In this document: positions 1-7,611 of the stretch, in pieces | How the letters are laid out: each line of letters opens with the position of its first letter | Position numbering within the stretch: the first letter of the stretch is position 1 | From: Chitinilyticum litopenaei DSM 21440 | GTDB taxonomy: Bacteria > Pseudomonadota > Gammaproteobacteria > Burkholderiales > Chitinibacteraceae | Direction: 5' to 3' | Length of the DNA: 64,000 bases | Assembly: GCF_000428145.1 (NCBI RefSeq) | Contig: NZ_ATZJ01000015.1 | Coordinates: 13,355-77,354, forward strand | The notes under the pieces: generated by a model | The model's database searches: none | Told to the model about the DNA's origin: nothing | The model's input: only the letters and a program-made list of their open reading frames with translations | Made by a program: the position numbers and the translations under genes

Positions 1-25
1 CAGTATTCATGTTAGTTTTGCTCAC

Positions 26-943
26 ATGAATGCCCTCCCGCCCCTTCCCGCCCTGCGCGCCTTCGAAGCCGTCAGCCGTCTTGGCAGTGTCGTCAAGGCG
101 GCCGAGGCGCTGTCGGTGACGCACAGTGCAATCAGTCACCAGATCCATGCCCTGGAGGATTTCCTGGGCCTGCCGCTGTTCGAGCGGCAGGGGCGGCGGC
201 TGGTGCCCACCGAGGATGGCCGGCAGTACGCGATGAAAATCCGCATGGCGCTGGGCGACATGAGCGAGGCCACGCGCGCGCTGCGTGCCTTGCCGCGCCC
301 GAACGAGCTGCGCATCACCACGCTGCCGTCCTTCGGTGTGCACTGGCTGATGGCGCGCCTGCCGGATTTCCAGGCCTGCTATCCGCAATACCGGGTGGAC
401 ATCCGCGCCGGCATCGGTTTCGATGACCTGCACAATGGCCAGCTGGATCTGGCACTGCGCATGGGCACCGGCGAGTGGGACGGGCTGAAGGCGACGCCGC
501 TGCTGCATGACTGGCTGGTGCTGGTGGGGCGGCCCGATCTGCCCGACTTTCCCGCTACGCCGGAGCAGCTGCCCGGGGCTCGCCTGATCGGCACCATGGA
601 AAAATGGAGCAGCTGGACTTACGCGGCCGGGCTGGGCGACTGGCAGCCGAACTTCCGCCTGTTTTGCAACGACAACAATCTGGTGCAGGAGGCCGTGCTG
701 CGCGGGCAGGGGCTGGCGCTGTTGCGGCTGTCGCTGGTGATCGACGATTTGCTCACTGGGCGGCTGGCGCTGGCCTGCGGGCTGGTGGTGCCGCACCCGC
801 TCAGCTACTGGCTGGTCTGGGCGCCGCGCATGGACAACAGCCTGAAGCTGCACCATTTTCGCGACTGGCTGCTGGAGTCCGCCGCCAGCAGCGAGGCGAT
901 GATGCAGGCCTACGCTGCGGCGCAGCCGGGCCGACAGTCCTGA
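26..943 (+). CDS. LysR family transcriptional regulator, GcvA-like
   Basis: A 305-residue protein with the LysR layout: an N-terminal winged helix-turn-helix at about residues 8-65 (the stretch AAEALSVTHSAISHQI is the recognition region) followed by a periplasmic-binding-protein-like effector domain from about residue 92. The opening PALRAFEAV and the HSAISHQIHALE helix are typical of the GcvA/AmpR branch. Length is normal for the family. It is convergent with the dadA-like gene downstream, so that gene is not divergently controlled from here; its targets and any divergent partner lie left of the window. The effector is not predictable from the sequence. Confidence 0.9.
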   Translation: MNALPPLPALRAFEAVSRLGSVVKAAEALSVTHSAISHQIHALEDFLGLPLFERQGRRLVPTEDGRQYAMKIRMALGDMSEATRALRALPRPNELRITTLPSFGVHWLMARLPDFQACYPQYRVDIRAGIGFDDLHNGQLDLALRMGTGEWDGLKATPLLHDWLVLVGRPDLPDFPATPEQLPGARLIGTMEKWSSWTYAAGLGDWQPNFRLFCNDNNLVQEAVLRGQGLALLRLSLVIDDLLTGRLALACGLVVPHPLSYWLVWAPRMDNSLKLHHFRDWLLESAASSEAMMQAYAAAQPGRQS

Positions 944-976
944 GCCGTCGCACGGCCATCCGGTGCGGCCGCGATG

Positions 977-2221
977 TCAGGGCCGGTAGGGCGCGGCCGG
1001 CAGCGCCGGCGCCTTGCCGGTAAGCAGGTCGGCGAGCAGCTGGCCCGAGCCGCAGGCCATCGTCCAGCCCAGCGTGCCGTGGCCGGTGTTGAGCCACAGG
1101 CCGGCGATGGTGGTGGCGCCGATCAGCGGAATGCCGTTGGGCGTCATCGGGCGAAGTCCGGTCCAGGCCTCGGCGCGCGTGCTGTCGGCGGCGTCGGGAA
1201 ACAGTTCGTCCACCACCTTGTAGAGCGTGGCCAGCCGCTGCGGGTCGAGGCGCCGGTCCCAGCCGGCCACCTCGGCCATGCCGCCGACCCGCAGCCGCGT
1301 GTCAAAGCGGGTCAGCGCGATCTTGTAGCTTTCATCCATCACCGTCGAGCGCGGCGCGCGCTCCGCAGCGTGCAGCGGCAGCGTCAGCGAATAGCCCTTC
1401 ACTGGGCACACCGGCAGATCGATGCCCAGAGTCTCCAGCAGGGGGCGGCTGGCGCAGCCGGCGGCGACCACCAGGGCATCGCAGGCGAGGTCTTCATGGG
1501 TATCAAGCTGTACCCCTCGTACTTGCTTGGCTGGAGTGTGGATATGGCTGATGGTATGTCCAAGCCGCAGGCGCACGCCGGCCGCTTGTGCCTGTGCTGC
1601 CAGTTGCTGGACAAACAGCCGGCAGTCACCGGTTTCGTCGCCGGGCAGGTGCAGCGCCCCTGCTAGCGGCACGCGTGCGCCAGCCAGCGCCGGCTCGCAT
1701 TCCAGAATGCCCGGCATATCGAGCAGGCGGTGCGCAATGCCCAGTTCGGCCAGGATGGCCGCATCGCGGCGGGCCGCGGCGAGCTGCTCGCGCTTGCGAA
1801 ATACCTGCAGCGTGCCCAGCTGGCGGCCTTCGTAGGCCAGCGGCAGCGCGGCGCGCAGCGCCCCGAGGCAGGCCAGGCTGTATTCGGCGAGCGCCAGCAT
1901 GGGCTTGCGGTTGCCACGATAGGCGCTTTCGGTGCAATTGGCCCACAGCTGCGCCAGCCAGCGCAACTGAAAGGCGCTGCCGTCGGGCCGCACGCGCAGG
2001 GGGCCGTCCGGGCTCAGCAGCCACTTCAGCGCCTTTTTCGGCACGCCGGGCGCGGCCCACGGCGCGGCATAGCCGGCGGAGAGCTGGCCGGCGTTGGCAA
2101 AGCTGGTTTCCAGCGCAACTTCGGGATGGCTGTCGATGACGGTGACCTCGCAGCCGGCCGCGCGCAGATACCAGGCGCTGCTGATGCCGATCACCCCGGC
2201 GCCGATGACGATCACATGCAT
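977..2221 (-). CDS. dadA: FAD-dependent D-amino acid dehydrogenase, DadA-like
   Basis: A 414-residue flavoprotein of the DAO family. The N-terminus HVIVIGAGVIGISSAWYL is a Rossmann FAD-binding loop, followed by ETSFANAGQLSAGYAAPWA, the DadA signature. The C-terminal WTGLRPMTPNGIPLIG and NTGHGTLGWT segments close the FAD site. DadA oxidises D-amino acids to 2-oxo acids and feeds electrons to the respiratory chain at the inner membrane. I start at the ATG at 2221, which has GGGGAG 8 bases upstream; a TTG six codons earlier is less likely. Around 1498-1546 the codons become unusual for this genome (CGA, GTA, CTT, CCA) over a GGGTAT-type repeat, see findings. No dadX racemase gene is next to it. 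Confidence 0.88.
   Translation of the reverse strand: MHVIVIGAGVIGISSAWYLRAAGCEVTVIDSHPEVALETSFANAGQLSAGYAAPWAAPGVPKKALKWLLSPDGPLRVRPDGSAFQLRWLAQLWANCTESAYRGNRKPMLALAEYSLACLGALRAALPLAYEGRQLGTLQVFRKREQLAAARRDAAILAELGIAHRLLDMPGILECEPALAGARVPLAGALHLPGDETGDCRLFVQQLAAQAQAAGVRLRLGHTISHIHTPAKQVRGVQLDTHEDLACDALVVAAGCASRPLLETLGIDLPVCPVKGYSLTLPLHAAERAPRSTVMDESYKIALTRFDTRLRVGGMAEVAGWDRRLDPQRLATLYKVVDELFPDAADSTRAEAWTGLRPMTPNGIPLIGATTIAGLWLNTGHGTLGWTMACGSGQLLADLLTGKAPALPAAPYRP
1498..1546 (+). repeat. Intragenic 49-bp GGGTAT-type element (weak copy)
   Basis: The plus strand begins GGGTATCAAGCTGTACCCC and has the internal TTGGCTGGAGTG block at the spacing seen in other copies, but the right end (GGATATG) is degenerate. 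It lies inside dadA in a patch of low-use codons, in a loop between the FAD and substrate regions. It is one of the weaker members of the family described in the findings. Confidence 0.35.
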
Positions 2222-2366
2222 GGCAAGACTCCCCGGCAAGATGGATGCACTGCGACTGGACTGCCCTGCGGGCGTGACGATCCGCTTTCAATTTAGCCCG
2301 CCCGGGCGCTGTTGCGATTCAAGTATTGCCTATCCATGCCGAAAGCAGGGAGGGGAGGGACGTGTC

Positions 2367-2732
2367 ATGAATCACGACATCAGCTGGCCGGTGGCCGGCA
2401 GCGGTTATTACAGCATTGCCGAATACAACGCCCGCATCGTCAGCGCCCAGGCCTGTCGGGCCGGCATTGCGGCCTTCTGGCAAAAGGCTGCCGAAGCGCC
2501 CACCCGCGAAGACTGGGAGCGCCATGCCGCCGCGGCGCGCGACATGGAAGTGTTTGCCCCCAGGGTAGAGGCGCAGGCACGCAAGCTGGCGCAGGCGCTG
2601 GGCATTCCCGACGCCGAGTTCGGCCGCATCCTCACGCTGGACGAATGCCGCCAGCTGCAGGCCGGCCGCCGTGCTGCCGCCAGCTGCAGGCCGGCCGCCG
2701 TGCTGCCGCCAGCGTCTGAAGGGGCGGACTGA
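2367..2732 (+). CDS. Small protein of unknown function with duplicated 3' end
   Basis: A 121-residue soluble, mostly helical, Ala/Arg-rich protein beginning MNHDISWPVAGSGYY. I do not recognise a family. The start ATG at 2367 has GGGAGGG about 10 bases upstream, which supports it over the longer open frame. The 3' end carries a 29-bp tandem duplication; with one copy removed the frame would stop earlier at RRAAASV, so the present C-terminal 15 or so residues (from SCRPAAV on) look like frameshifted tail. The body (about 105 residues) is probably the original protein. It precedes the thioredoxin-like gene on the same strand by 63 bp. Confidence 0.6.
   Translation: MNHDISWPVAGSGYYSIAEYNARIVSAQACRAGIAAFWQKAAEAPTREDWERHAAAARDMEVFAPRVEAQARKLAQALGIPDAEFGRILTLDECRQLQAGRRAAASCRPAAVLPPASEGAD
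2647..2704 (+). repeat. 29-bp perfect tandem duplication
   Basis: Two adjacent identical 29-bp units start at 2647 and 2676, and the first nine bases of a third follow. Because 29 is not a multiple of three, the duplication shifts the reading frame at the 3' end of the small gene 2367-2732. The copies are identical, which suggests a recent replication slippage. Confidence 0.9.
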
Positions 2733-2795
2733 AGTCGCAAGCCCCCTTGCCGGCGCGGCTATACTGGAAGCCAACTCCGTTTTCGCGAGGCCGCC

Positions 2796-3350
2796 ATGGC
2801 TCTGACTCCTTCCACAATGCCGCCGCTGGGCATGCCCCTGCCGGATGCCACGCTGGCCGATGGCAACGGCTCGCCCTTTACGCTCTCGGCGCTGGCCGGC
2901 CAGCATGGCCTGCTGGTGGCCTTCATCTGCAATCACTGCCCCTACGTGAAGCACCTCAATCCGGTATTGGCCCCGCTGGGCGCCATCCTGGCCGAAGAGG
3001 ATGTGGGGATGGTGGCAATCTCGAGCAATGATCCGGAAAACTACCCCGACGATGCGCCCGAGGCGATGGTGCGGCATGCCGAGGCCTGCGGCTACACCTT
3101 CCCCTATCTGTTCGACGCCACGCAGGAAGTGGCGCGCGCTTTTCATGCCGCGTGCACGCCGGATTTCTTTCTCTTCGACAGCGAACTGAAGCTGTTTTAT
3201 CGCGGGCAATTCGACGCCAGCCGCCCGAACCAGGGCCAGCCTGATGGCGCTGAGCTGCTCGCCGCCGTGGCCGCCCTGGTTGCTGGCGAAAAGCCGCCGC
3301 TGCACCAGCAGCCCAGCGTCGGCTGCAATATCAAGTGGCGGCAGGACTGA
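2796..3350 (+). CDS. Thioredoxin-like / AhpC-TSA family protein
   Basis: A 184-residue protein with a thioredoxin fold of the alkyl hydroperoxide reductase/TSA type: an N-terminal PLPDATLADGNG strand, then the FICNHCPYVKHLNPVL active-site region at about residues 45-60 holding two cysteines (C-x-x-C, CNHC), and a distal FFLFDSELKLFYRGQFD strand pair with its cis-proline region in TPDFF. This matches the small cytoplasmic thioredoxin family proteins with a CNHCPYVK motif. No signal peptide is visible. The role is presumably thiol redox or peroxide detoxification; the substrate is unknown. The gene is well separated from its neighbours. Confidence 0.85.
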   Translation: MALTPSTMPPLGMPLPDATLADGNGSPFTLSALAGQHGLLVAFICNHCPYVKHLNPVLAPLGAILAEEDVGMVAISSNDPENYPDDAPEAMVRHAEACGYTFPYLFDATQEVARAFHAACTPDFFLFDSELKLFYRGQFDASRPNQGQPDGAELLAAVAALVAGEKPPLHQQPSVGCNIKWRQD

Positions 3351-3381
3351 CGCTGCCGCCCGGCGGCCAGTCCCGGAGGGC

Positions 3382-4134
3382 TTAGCGCCCGCCACCCTTG
3401 CCGCCGCCATTTCCTCCGGAGTTCCCGCCGGAGTTGCCACCAGAGTTTCCTCCGGAATTGCCACCGGAGTTTCCGCCGCCCTTGCCGTCACCCTTGCCTT
3501 CGCCATTCCCGCCGGCATTGCCATCGGCGTTGCCGCCCTTGCTGCTGGCGGTGCTTTTGCCCTGGCTCTTGCCGTCGCTGCTGGCGGTGGCAGATTTGCT
3601 GGACGGGCTGTCCTTGCTGGCAGCGATGCCTTTCAGATGACCCTGACCCTTGAGCTGGCCGACCGTGGTTCCCAGTGTGGCGGCGATCGTTCCCCAGCCC
3701 ATGCCTTCGGCGCGCATGGACAGCACCCCCTGCATGGTGACGGTGCCCGCCGTGGTGCTGATGGCCCCGCCATTCAGCGCCGCGCTGATCTGCGCCGGTG
3801 TGGGATTGCTGATGCCCTGCTGGGCCAGTGCATGACTGGCCGCCGCCAGCGCCAGTGATACATTGCCCCAGCCCATGCTCTGGCTGGCCGTCACGGTGCT
3901 GCTGCTGCCGGTGGCGCTGTCGGTGAGCGTTGCCGTGCCGCCGGTGCGCAGCGCGGTGGTCAGGGCCGTGGCGTTCGCGCTCGAGCCCGCCCAGGCGGAA
4001 TAGGCGCCCACCAGCCTGGACTGGCTGGGCGAGACGGTGCTGGTGCCGGTGTCGACGCTGGTGTCGGCGGCGTGGACGGCGCTGGTCGATGGCCAGGCGA
4101 GCGCCAGCATGGCGGCAAGAATGAGGCGTTTCAT
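3382..4134 (-). CDS. Secreted protein with Gly-Asn-Ser repeat tail
   Basis: A 250-residue exported protein. The start at 4134 is chosen because GGGAGC precedes it and it opens directly into a signal peptide (MKRLILAAMLALAWPSTSAVHA, cleavage before ADTS). The middle has two related motifs, SMGWGNVSLALAAASHAL (about 85-103) and GMGWGTIAATLGTTVGQLKG (about 145-165), a pattern seen in uncharacterised beta-proteobacterial exported proteins. The C-terminal 85 residues are low-complexity: a Lys/Ser-rich part, then GGNSGGNSGG repeats ending GGGKGGGR. The tail is probably disordered; its DNA consists of imperfect 12-bp units and is likely to vary in length between strains. Function unknown. Confidence 0.75.
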   Translation of the reverse strand: MKRLILAAMLALAWPSTSAVHAADTSVDTGTSTVSPSQSRLVGAYSAWAGSSANATALTTALRTGGTATLTDSATGSSSTVTASQSMGWGNVSLALAAASHALAQQGISNPTPAQISAALNGGAISTTAGTVTMQGVLSMRAEGMGWGTIAATLGTTVGQLKGQGHLKGIAASKDSPSSKSATASSDGKSQGKSTASSKGGNADGNAGGNGEGKGDGKGGGNSGGNSGGNSGGNSGGNSGGNGGGKGGGR

Positions 4135-4377
4135 GATCTGCTCCCGGTGGTGTGGACTCCCATCCTTACACCCTAAGCAGCCCTGTTGCCGCGCCACGTC
4201 GTGGCAGGATCAGCGGTGCGTTTTACCCGCCAGACGCTCGTCCTGAGCGGGTCTTGATAAAGTGGGTCTTTTGGCCGGCAGCAAGCACCGGGCAAAGCCC
4301 GGCGCACATCACGTCCTGCAAGACCAGAAACGTATTTTTGCGTTCATGCTTTTTCGGGGCCGCCGGAAAAAACGGGT

Positions 4378-4550
4378 CCTGATTAGAAACCCTTCTCAGC
4401 AAACCACAAAAACCTATTGAACCACAGAGACACAGAGGGCACAGAGGAAGCAAAACCCTGAGAATTGCCTGGACGTGCTCCGGTTTTTCTCTGTGTTCTC
4501 TGTGTCTCTGTGGTTGATTTGGGTTTTGCTGAGAAGTCTTGCTAATCAGG
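4378..4550. mobile_element. MITE-like element with CCTGATTAG termini (copy A)
   Basis: A 173-bp non-coding element between the secreted protein gene and the acetyltransferase gene. Its ends are inverted repeats, CCTGATTAG...TTCTCAGCAAA and TTTTGCTGAGAA...CTAATCAGG, and it is flanked on both sides by AAACGGGT, an 8-bp target duplication. Inside are long inverted arms, AACCACAGAGACACAGAG (about 4420-4437) and CTCTGTGTCTCTGTGGTT (about 4498-4515), around a 60-bp centre. It has no reading frame and would need a transposase supplied elsewhere. The rest of the gap (4135-4377) shows only ordinary non-coding sequence. Confidence 0.75.
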
Positions 4551-4582
4551 AAACGGGTTACAGGCTGCTTTCCAGCGGCCTG

Positions 4583-5041
4583 CTAAACGCCGGGTGGCGC
4601 CAGCCGCATTTCGATGTGCGGTATGCCGTCCTCATCATATTCCTCGCCGTCGCGCACAAAGCCCTGGCGCTCGTAAAAACGCTGCAGGCGCGACTGCGCG
4701 CCGATGCGGTTGCCCTGTCCCGGGTAAAGCCGCGCGGATTGCGCCAGCCCCTCCTGCACCAGCGCATCGGCCAGTCCCTGCCCGCGCAGCGGCGCGGCGA
4801 GCACGATGCGCCCGAGCGAGGGCTCCGCATACTTCACGCCGGGGGCAAGCAGGCGCAGGCCGGCCTGTACGCGCCCATCGGCAGCCAGCCCGACCAGATG
4901 CCAGCCCTCCTCGTCAAAGACATCCATATCGGAAAACACGCAGGTCTGCTCGACCACGAAGATGTCGCTGCGCAGGCGCAGGTAGTCGAACAGGATGCGG
5001 GGCGGGATGGTGTCCAGCGTGTGCCAGTGCCAGCTGAGCAT
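4583..5041 (-). CDS. elaA: GNAT family N-acetyltransferase, ElaA type
   Basis: A 152-residue protein matching the ElaA branch of GNAT acetyltransferases. Visible hallmarks are the N-terminal LRSDIFVVEQTCVFSDMDVFDEE, the strand WHLVGLAADGRVQAGLRLL, the acetyl-CoA loop region GRIVLAAPLRGQGLADALVQ (R/Q-x-x-G-x-G/A) at about residues 77-96, and the closing RFYERQGFVRDGEEYDEDGIPHIEM, which is highly typical of ElaA. It would transfer acetyl from acetyl-CoA to an unknown amine. It lies downstream of argH on the same strand with a hairpin and a GGGTAT repeat between, so it probably has its own promoter. Confidence 0.9.
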   Translation of the reverse strand: MLSWHWHTLDTIPPRILFDYLRLRSDIFVVEQTCVFSDMDVFDEEGWHLVGLAADGRVQAGLRLLAPGVKYAEPSLGRIVLAAPLRGQGLADALVQEGLAQSARLYPGQGNRIGAQSRLQRFYERQGFVRDGEEYDEDGIPHIEMRLAPPGV

Positions 5042-5061
5042 GAGGCTTCCTTGAAATGCAA

Positions 5062-5081
5062 CAGACCCCTTGCGGGGTCTG
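5062..5081 (-). terminator. Hairpin between argH and elaA
   Basis: A perfect stem, CAGACCCC-TTGC-GGGGTCTG, lies 3' of argH (minus strand) and upstream of the acetyltransferase start. Read on the minus strand it is followed by TTGCATTTC, a weak T-run, so it is a plausible terminator or attenuator for argH transcripts. Confidence 0.5.
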
Positions 5082-5085
5082 CCTT

Positions 5086-5134
5086 GGGTATATGGCTACA
5101 GCCATTTGGATGATTGGGCTATGGGCGCATACCC
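5086..5134 (+). repeat. 49-bp GGGTAT...ATACCC element, copy 1
   Basis: A 49-bp imperfect palindrome: left arm GGGTATATGGCTACAGCC, right arm GGGCTATGGGCGCATACCC. It ends four bases before the argH stop codon. It is the cleanest palindromic intergenic copy of the dispersed family described in the findings. Confidence 0.7.
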
Positions 5135-5138
5135 TGGC

Positions 5139-6527
5139 TTAATTGCCCAGCCGCTCGCGCCACTTGGCCACCTGCACCAGCACCTGGAAGGGCGCGGTGC
5201 CGCCGACGTGGTCGCGGGCGTTCAGCGAGCCGTCGAAGGTGAGGATGTTGAAGATGTCATCGGCAATCAGCGCCGAGAAGCTTTGCAGCTCGATCAGCGA
5301 CAGCTCGGACAGATCCTTCTTCTTCTGCTCGGCGTAGCGCACGGCCAGCGCAACGGCCTCGTGTGCGTCACGGAAGGGCAGGCCCTTCTTCACCAGATAG
5401 TCGGCCAGATCGGTCGCGGTGGCGAAGCCCTGGCGCACGGCGCGCTCCATTGCTTCGGGTTTCACCGTAATGCCGCGCATCATGTCGGCGTAGATGCGCA
5501 GGGTGTCGGTCAGCGTGTCGACGGTATCGAACAGCGGTTCCTTGTCTTCCTGGTTGTCCTTGTTGTACGCCAGCGGCTGGCCCTTCATCAGCGTCAAGAG
5601 CGAGACCAGATTGCCGTTGACGCGGCCGGTCTTGCCGCGCACCAGTTCCGGCACGTCCGGGTTCTTTTTCTGCGGCATGATCGAGCTGCCGGTGCAGAAG
5701 CGGTCGGCGATGTCGATGAAACCGAAGCGCGGGCTCATCCACAGGATCAGTTCTTCGGACAGGCGCGACAGGTGCGTCATCACCAGCGCGGCGGCGGCGC
5801 TGAATTCGATGGCGAAATCGCGGTCGGACACGGCATCCAGCGAGTTCTCGCACACACCGTCAAAGCCCAGCAGTTGCGCGGTATACAGGCGGTCGATCGG
5901 GTAGGTGGTGCCGGCAAGTGCTGCCGCACCCAGCGGCAGGCGGTTGATGCGCTTGCGCGCATCGATGAAGCGCTCGGCGTCGCGGCCCAGCATTTCCACA
6001 TAGGCCAGCATGTGGTGACCAAAGGTCACCGGCTGCGCCACCTGCAGGTGGGTGAAGCCCGGCATCACCACCGAAGCATTTTTCTCGGCCAGATCGACGA
6101 GGCTCAGCTGCACGTCGCGGATCAGCTTGATCGTGGTGTCGGTGGCGCCGCGCAGGTAGAGGCGGATGTCGGTGGCGACCTGGTCATTGCGGCTGCGGCC
6201 GGTATGCAGGCGTTTCCCCGCATCGCCGACGCGCTCGGTCAGGCGCTTTTCGATGTTCATGTGCACGTCTTCGAGGTCGAGGCTCCACTCGAAGGTGCCG
6301 GCGTTGATTTCGCGCAGGATGTCGGCCATGCCGGTCTGGATGGCCTGCAGGTCTTCCAGGCTCAGGACGCCGACCTTGTTGAGCATCTGCGCGTGCGCGA
6401 GCGAGCCCTGGATGTCCACCTCGGCCATGCGCTTGTCGAAAGTCACGGAAGCGGTGTAACGCTTGACGAGCTCAGAAACGGGTTCGTTGAAACGACCAGA
6501 CCAAGTCTTGCTGCCAGTGTCCTGCAT
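5139..6527 (-). CDS. argH: Argininosuccinate lyase
   Basis: A 462-residue enzyme of the fumarase/aspartase superfamily that splits argininosuccinate into arginine and fumarate, the last step of arginine synthesis (homotetramer, cytosol). Conserved features are SGRF near the N-terminus, HTGRSRNDQVATD (about residues 108-120), the Thr-His pair in MPGFTHLQVAQP (about 155-166), and the superfamily signature GSSIMPQKKNPD at about 277-288 with its catalytic serine. Length is normal for ArgH. The gene stands alone; no other arg gene is adjacent. A 49-bp repeat lies just beyond the stop. Confidence 0.98.
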   Translation of the reverse strand: MQDTGSKTWSGRFNEPVSELVKRYTASVTFDKRMAEVDIQGSLAHAQMLNKVGVLSLEDLQAIQTGMADILREINAGTFEWSLDLEDVHMNIEKRLTERVGDAGKRLHTGRSRNDQVATDIRLYLRGATDTTIKLIRDVQLSLVDLAEKNASVVMPGFTHLQVAQPVTFGHHMLAYVEMLGRDAERFIDARKRINRLPLGAAALAGTTYPIDRLYTAQLLGFDGVCENSLDAVSDRDFAIEFSAAAALVMTHLSRLSEELILWMSPRFGFIDIADRFCTGSSIMPQKKNPDVPELVRGKTGRVNGNLVSLLTLMKGQPLAYNKDNQEDKEPLFDTVDTLTDTLRIYADMMRGITVKPEAMERAVRQGFATATDLADYLVKKGLPFRDAHEAVALAVRYAEQKKKDLSELSLIELQSFSALIADDIFNILTFDGSLNARDHVGGTAPFQVLVQVAKWRERLGN

Positions 6528-6571
6528 GGGGGAAATCCTGAATGGGCAAAATGATTACGATTATACGGGCC

Positions 6572-6880
6572 TCAGCCGGCTGCTGCACAGCCGTCGCCGC
6601 CGGCTTGCCAGGCGAGCGCGGGGTCGGGCGCGCGGCGCATCAGTTGCAGGTGGTCTTCGAGGACGCGCTTGAGCCGTTGCAGCTGTTCGTCGTCGGCGGC
6701 GCTGAGCCGGAATTGCAGGGTGCTGGCGTCGGCGAGCAAGCGGCATTCGCCAAAGGCAAAGCGGGCGAGGCCCTGGTGTTCGTCGAAGTCGACCGGGATC
6801 TTGCGGGCGAAGTGCTTGCAGAGTTTGAAGAGGTATTGCTTGGCAAGCTCTGTGGTGATTTGGGTTTGGCTGTGTACCAT
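6572..6880 (-). CDS. DUF2218 domain-containing protein
   Basis: A 102-residue protein that matches the small DUF2218 family: TELAKQYLFKLCKHFARKIPVDFDEHQGLARFAFGECRLLAD and QRLKRVLEDHLQLM are the characteristic segments. The start at 6880 (MVHSQTQITT) has AAGGAT seven bases upstream; the longer frame upstream runs into a repeat. Function is unknown for the family, although members often sit near siderophore or iron-uptake genes. Here an iron ABC operon lies about 700 bp further on, beyond two repeats. The last residues (AGGDGCAAAG) are low complexity. Confidence 0.8.
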   Translation of the reverse strand: MVHSQTQITTELAKQYLFKLCKHFARKIPVDFDEHQGLARFAFGECRLLADASTLQFRLSAADDEQLQRLKRVLEDHLQLMRRAPDPALAWQAGGDGCAAAG

Positions 6881-6930
6881 GGCATGTATCCTTGGGTGGT
6901 GGTTTTTGATCATTTGTGCGAATCGAGTTT

Positions 6931-7177
6931 TAAGCGCCTTGCGGCGCGGTGTGTTGATGCCGGGTGTGCCCGGCGGCACGTCAGGGGGCTTGTCTTGCCA
7001 AGCCCCCCGACACCCCCAAGGCGCGCCCGCTCCGTCGCCCCGCTGCGCGGGGTGCCCTGCGATGCTCGTCTGCGGCAGCGACGGGGGGCAACTCGGGCTT
7101 CGCCCTCAGACACTCCCCCCGTCGAAACCCTGCCGCAGACTGCGCTACTCGGCGACTGCGAGGGCATTGGCGTCCTA
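6931..7177 (+). repeat. 240-bp GC-rich repeat, copy 1
   Basis: A 247-bp non-coding repeat starting TAAGCGCCTTGCGGCGCGG and ending GGCATTGGCGTCCTAA. It contains CTTGCCAAGCCCCCCGACACCC and GGTGCCCTGCGATGCTCG blocks shared with copies 2, 3 and 4. It forms an inverted pair with copy 2 across a 170-bp spacer. With copy 2 it fills most of the gene-free stretch 6881-7611. Apparent reading frames here are by-products of the repeat. Confidence 0.85.
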
Positions 7178-7278
7178 ATTGCAAGTCGCGGTTTGGCAAC
7201 CGTTAGGTAGAGCAAACCTTTGTTAGTACGGGAGCACCCTGAAAGCCGCTGAGAAGCACGGCAAGCAACAGCAAGAGT

Positions 7279-7337
7279 GGGTATACAGCTACAGTCATCT
7301 AAATCATTAGGCCTTGGGCTTATCGCTACATGGGTAT
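7279..7337 (+). repeat. 59-bp GGGTAT element, copy 2
   Basis: A 59-bp member that starts and ends with GGGTAT in the same orientation, unlike the 49-bp palindromic form. It shares AGCTACAGTC and GGCCTTGGGCTTATCGCT blocks with copies 3 and 4, which are exactly the same length. It sits in the spacer between 240-bp repeat copies 1 and 2. Confidence 0.6.
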
Positions 7338-7350
7338 ATTGTGCTGCTGC

Positions 7351-7590
7351 TTAGGACGCGATGCCCTCGCAGCAGCCGAGAAGCGCAGCGGTCAACAGGG
7401 TTTCGTGGGTGAGATGTTTGAGCCCGCAGGGCGAGTTTCGAACCCGCGCTGTTGACCGTGAGCATCGCAGGGAACCCCGAAGGGGCTGCGGAGCGGGCGC
7501 GCCTTGGGGGTGTCGGGGGGCTTGGCAAGACAAGCCCCCTGACGTGCCGCCGGGCACACCCGGCATCAAAACTCTGCGCCGCAGGCGCTA
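7351..7590 (-). repeat. 240-bp GC-rich repeat, copy 2
   Basis: This copy is in the opposite orientation to copy 1. It starts TTAGGACGCGATGCCCTCGC and ends CTGCGCCGCAGGCGCTA, with GGGGGCTTGGCAAGACAAGCC in the middle. Its end lies 21 bp from the stop codon of the iron ABC ATPase gene. See copy 1. Confidence 0.85.
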
Positions 7591-7611
7591 AAAAAATCTG
7601 CCCCAAGGCCA

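Noticed and set aside
5070..6554. A 494-codon open frame opposite argH
   Set aside because: It is antisense to a perfect ArgH; His/Gln/Val-rich composition is typical of antisense frames in GC-rich genes.
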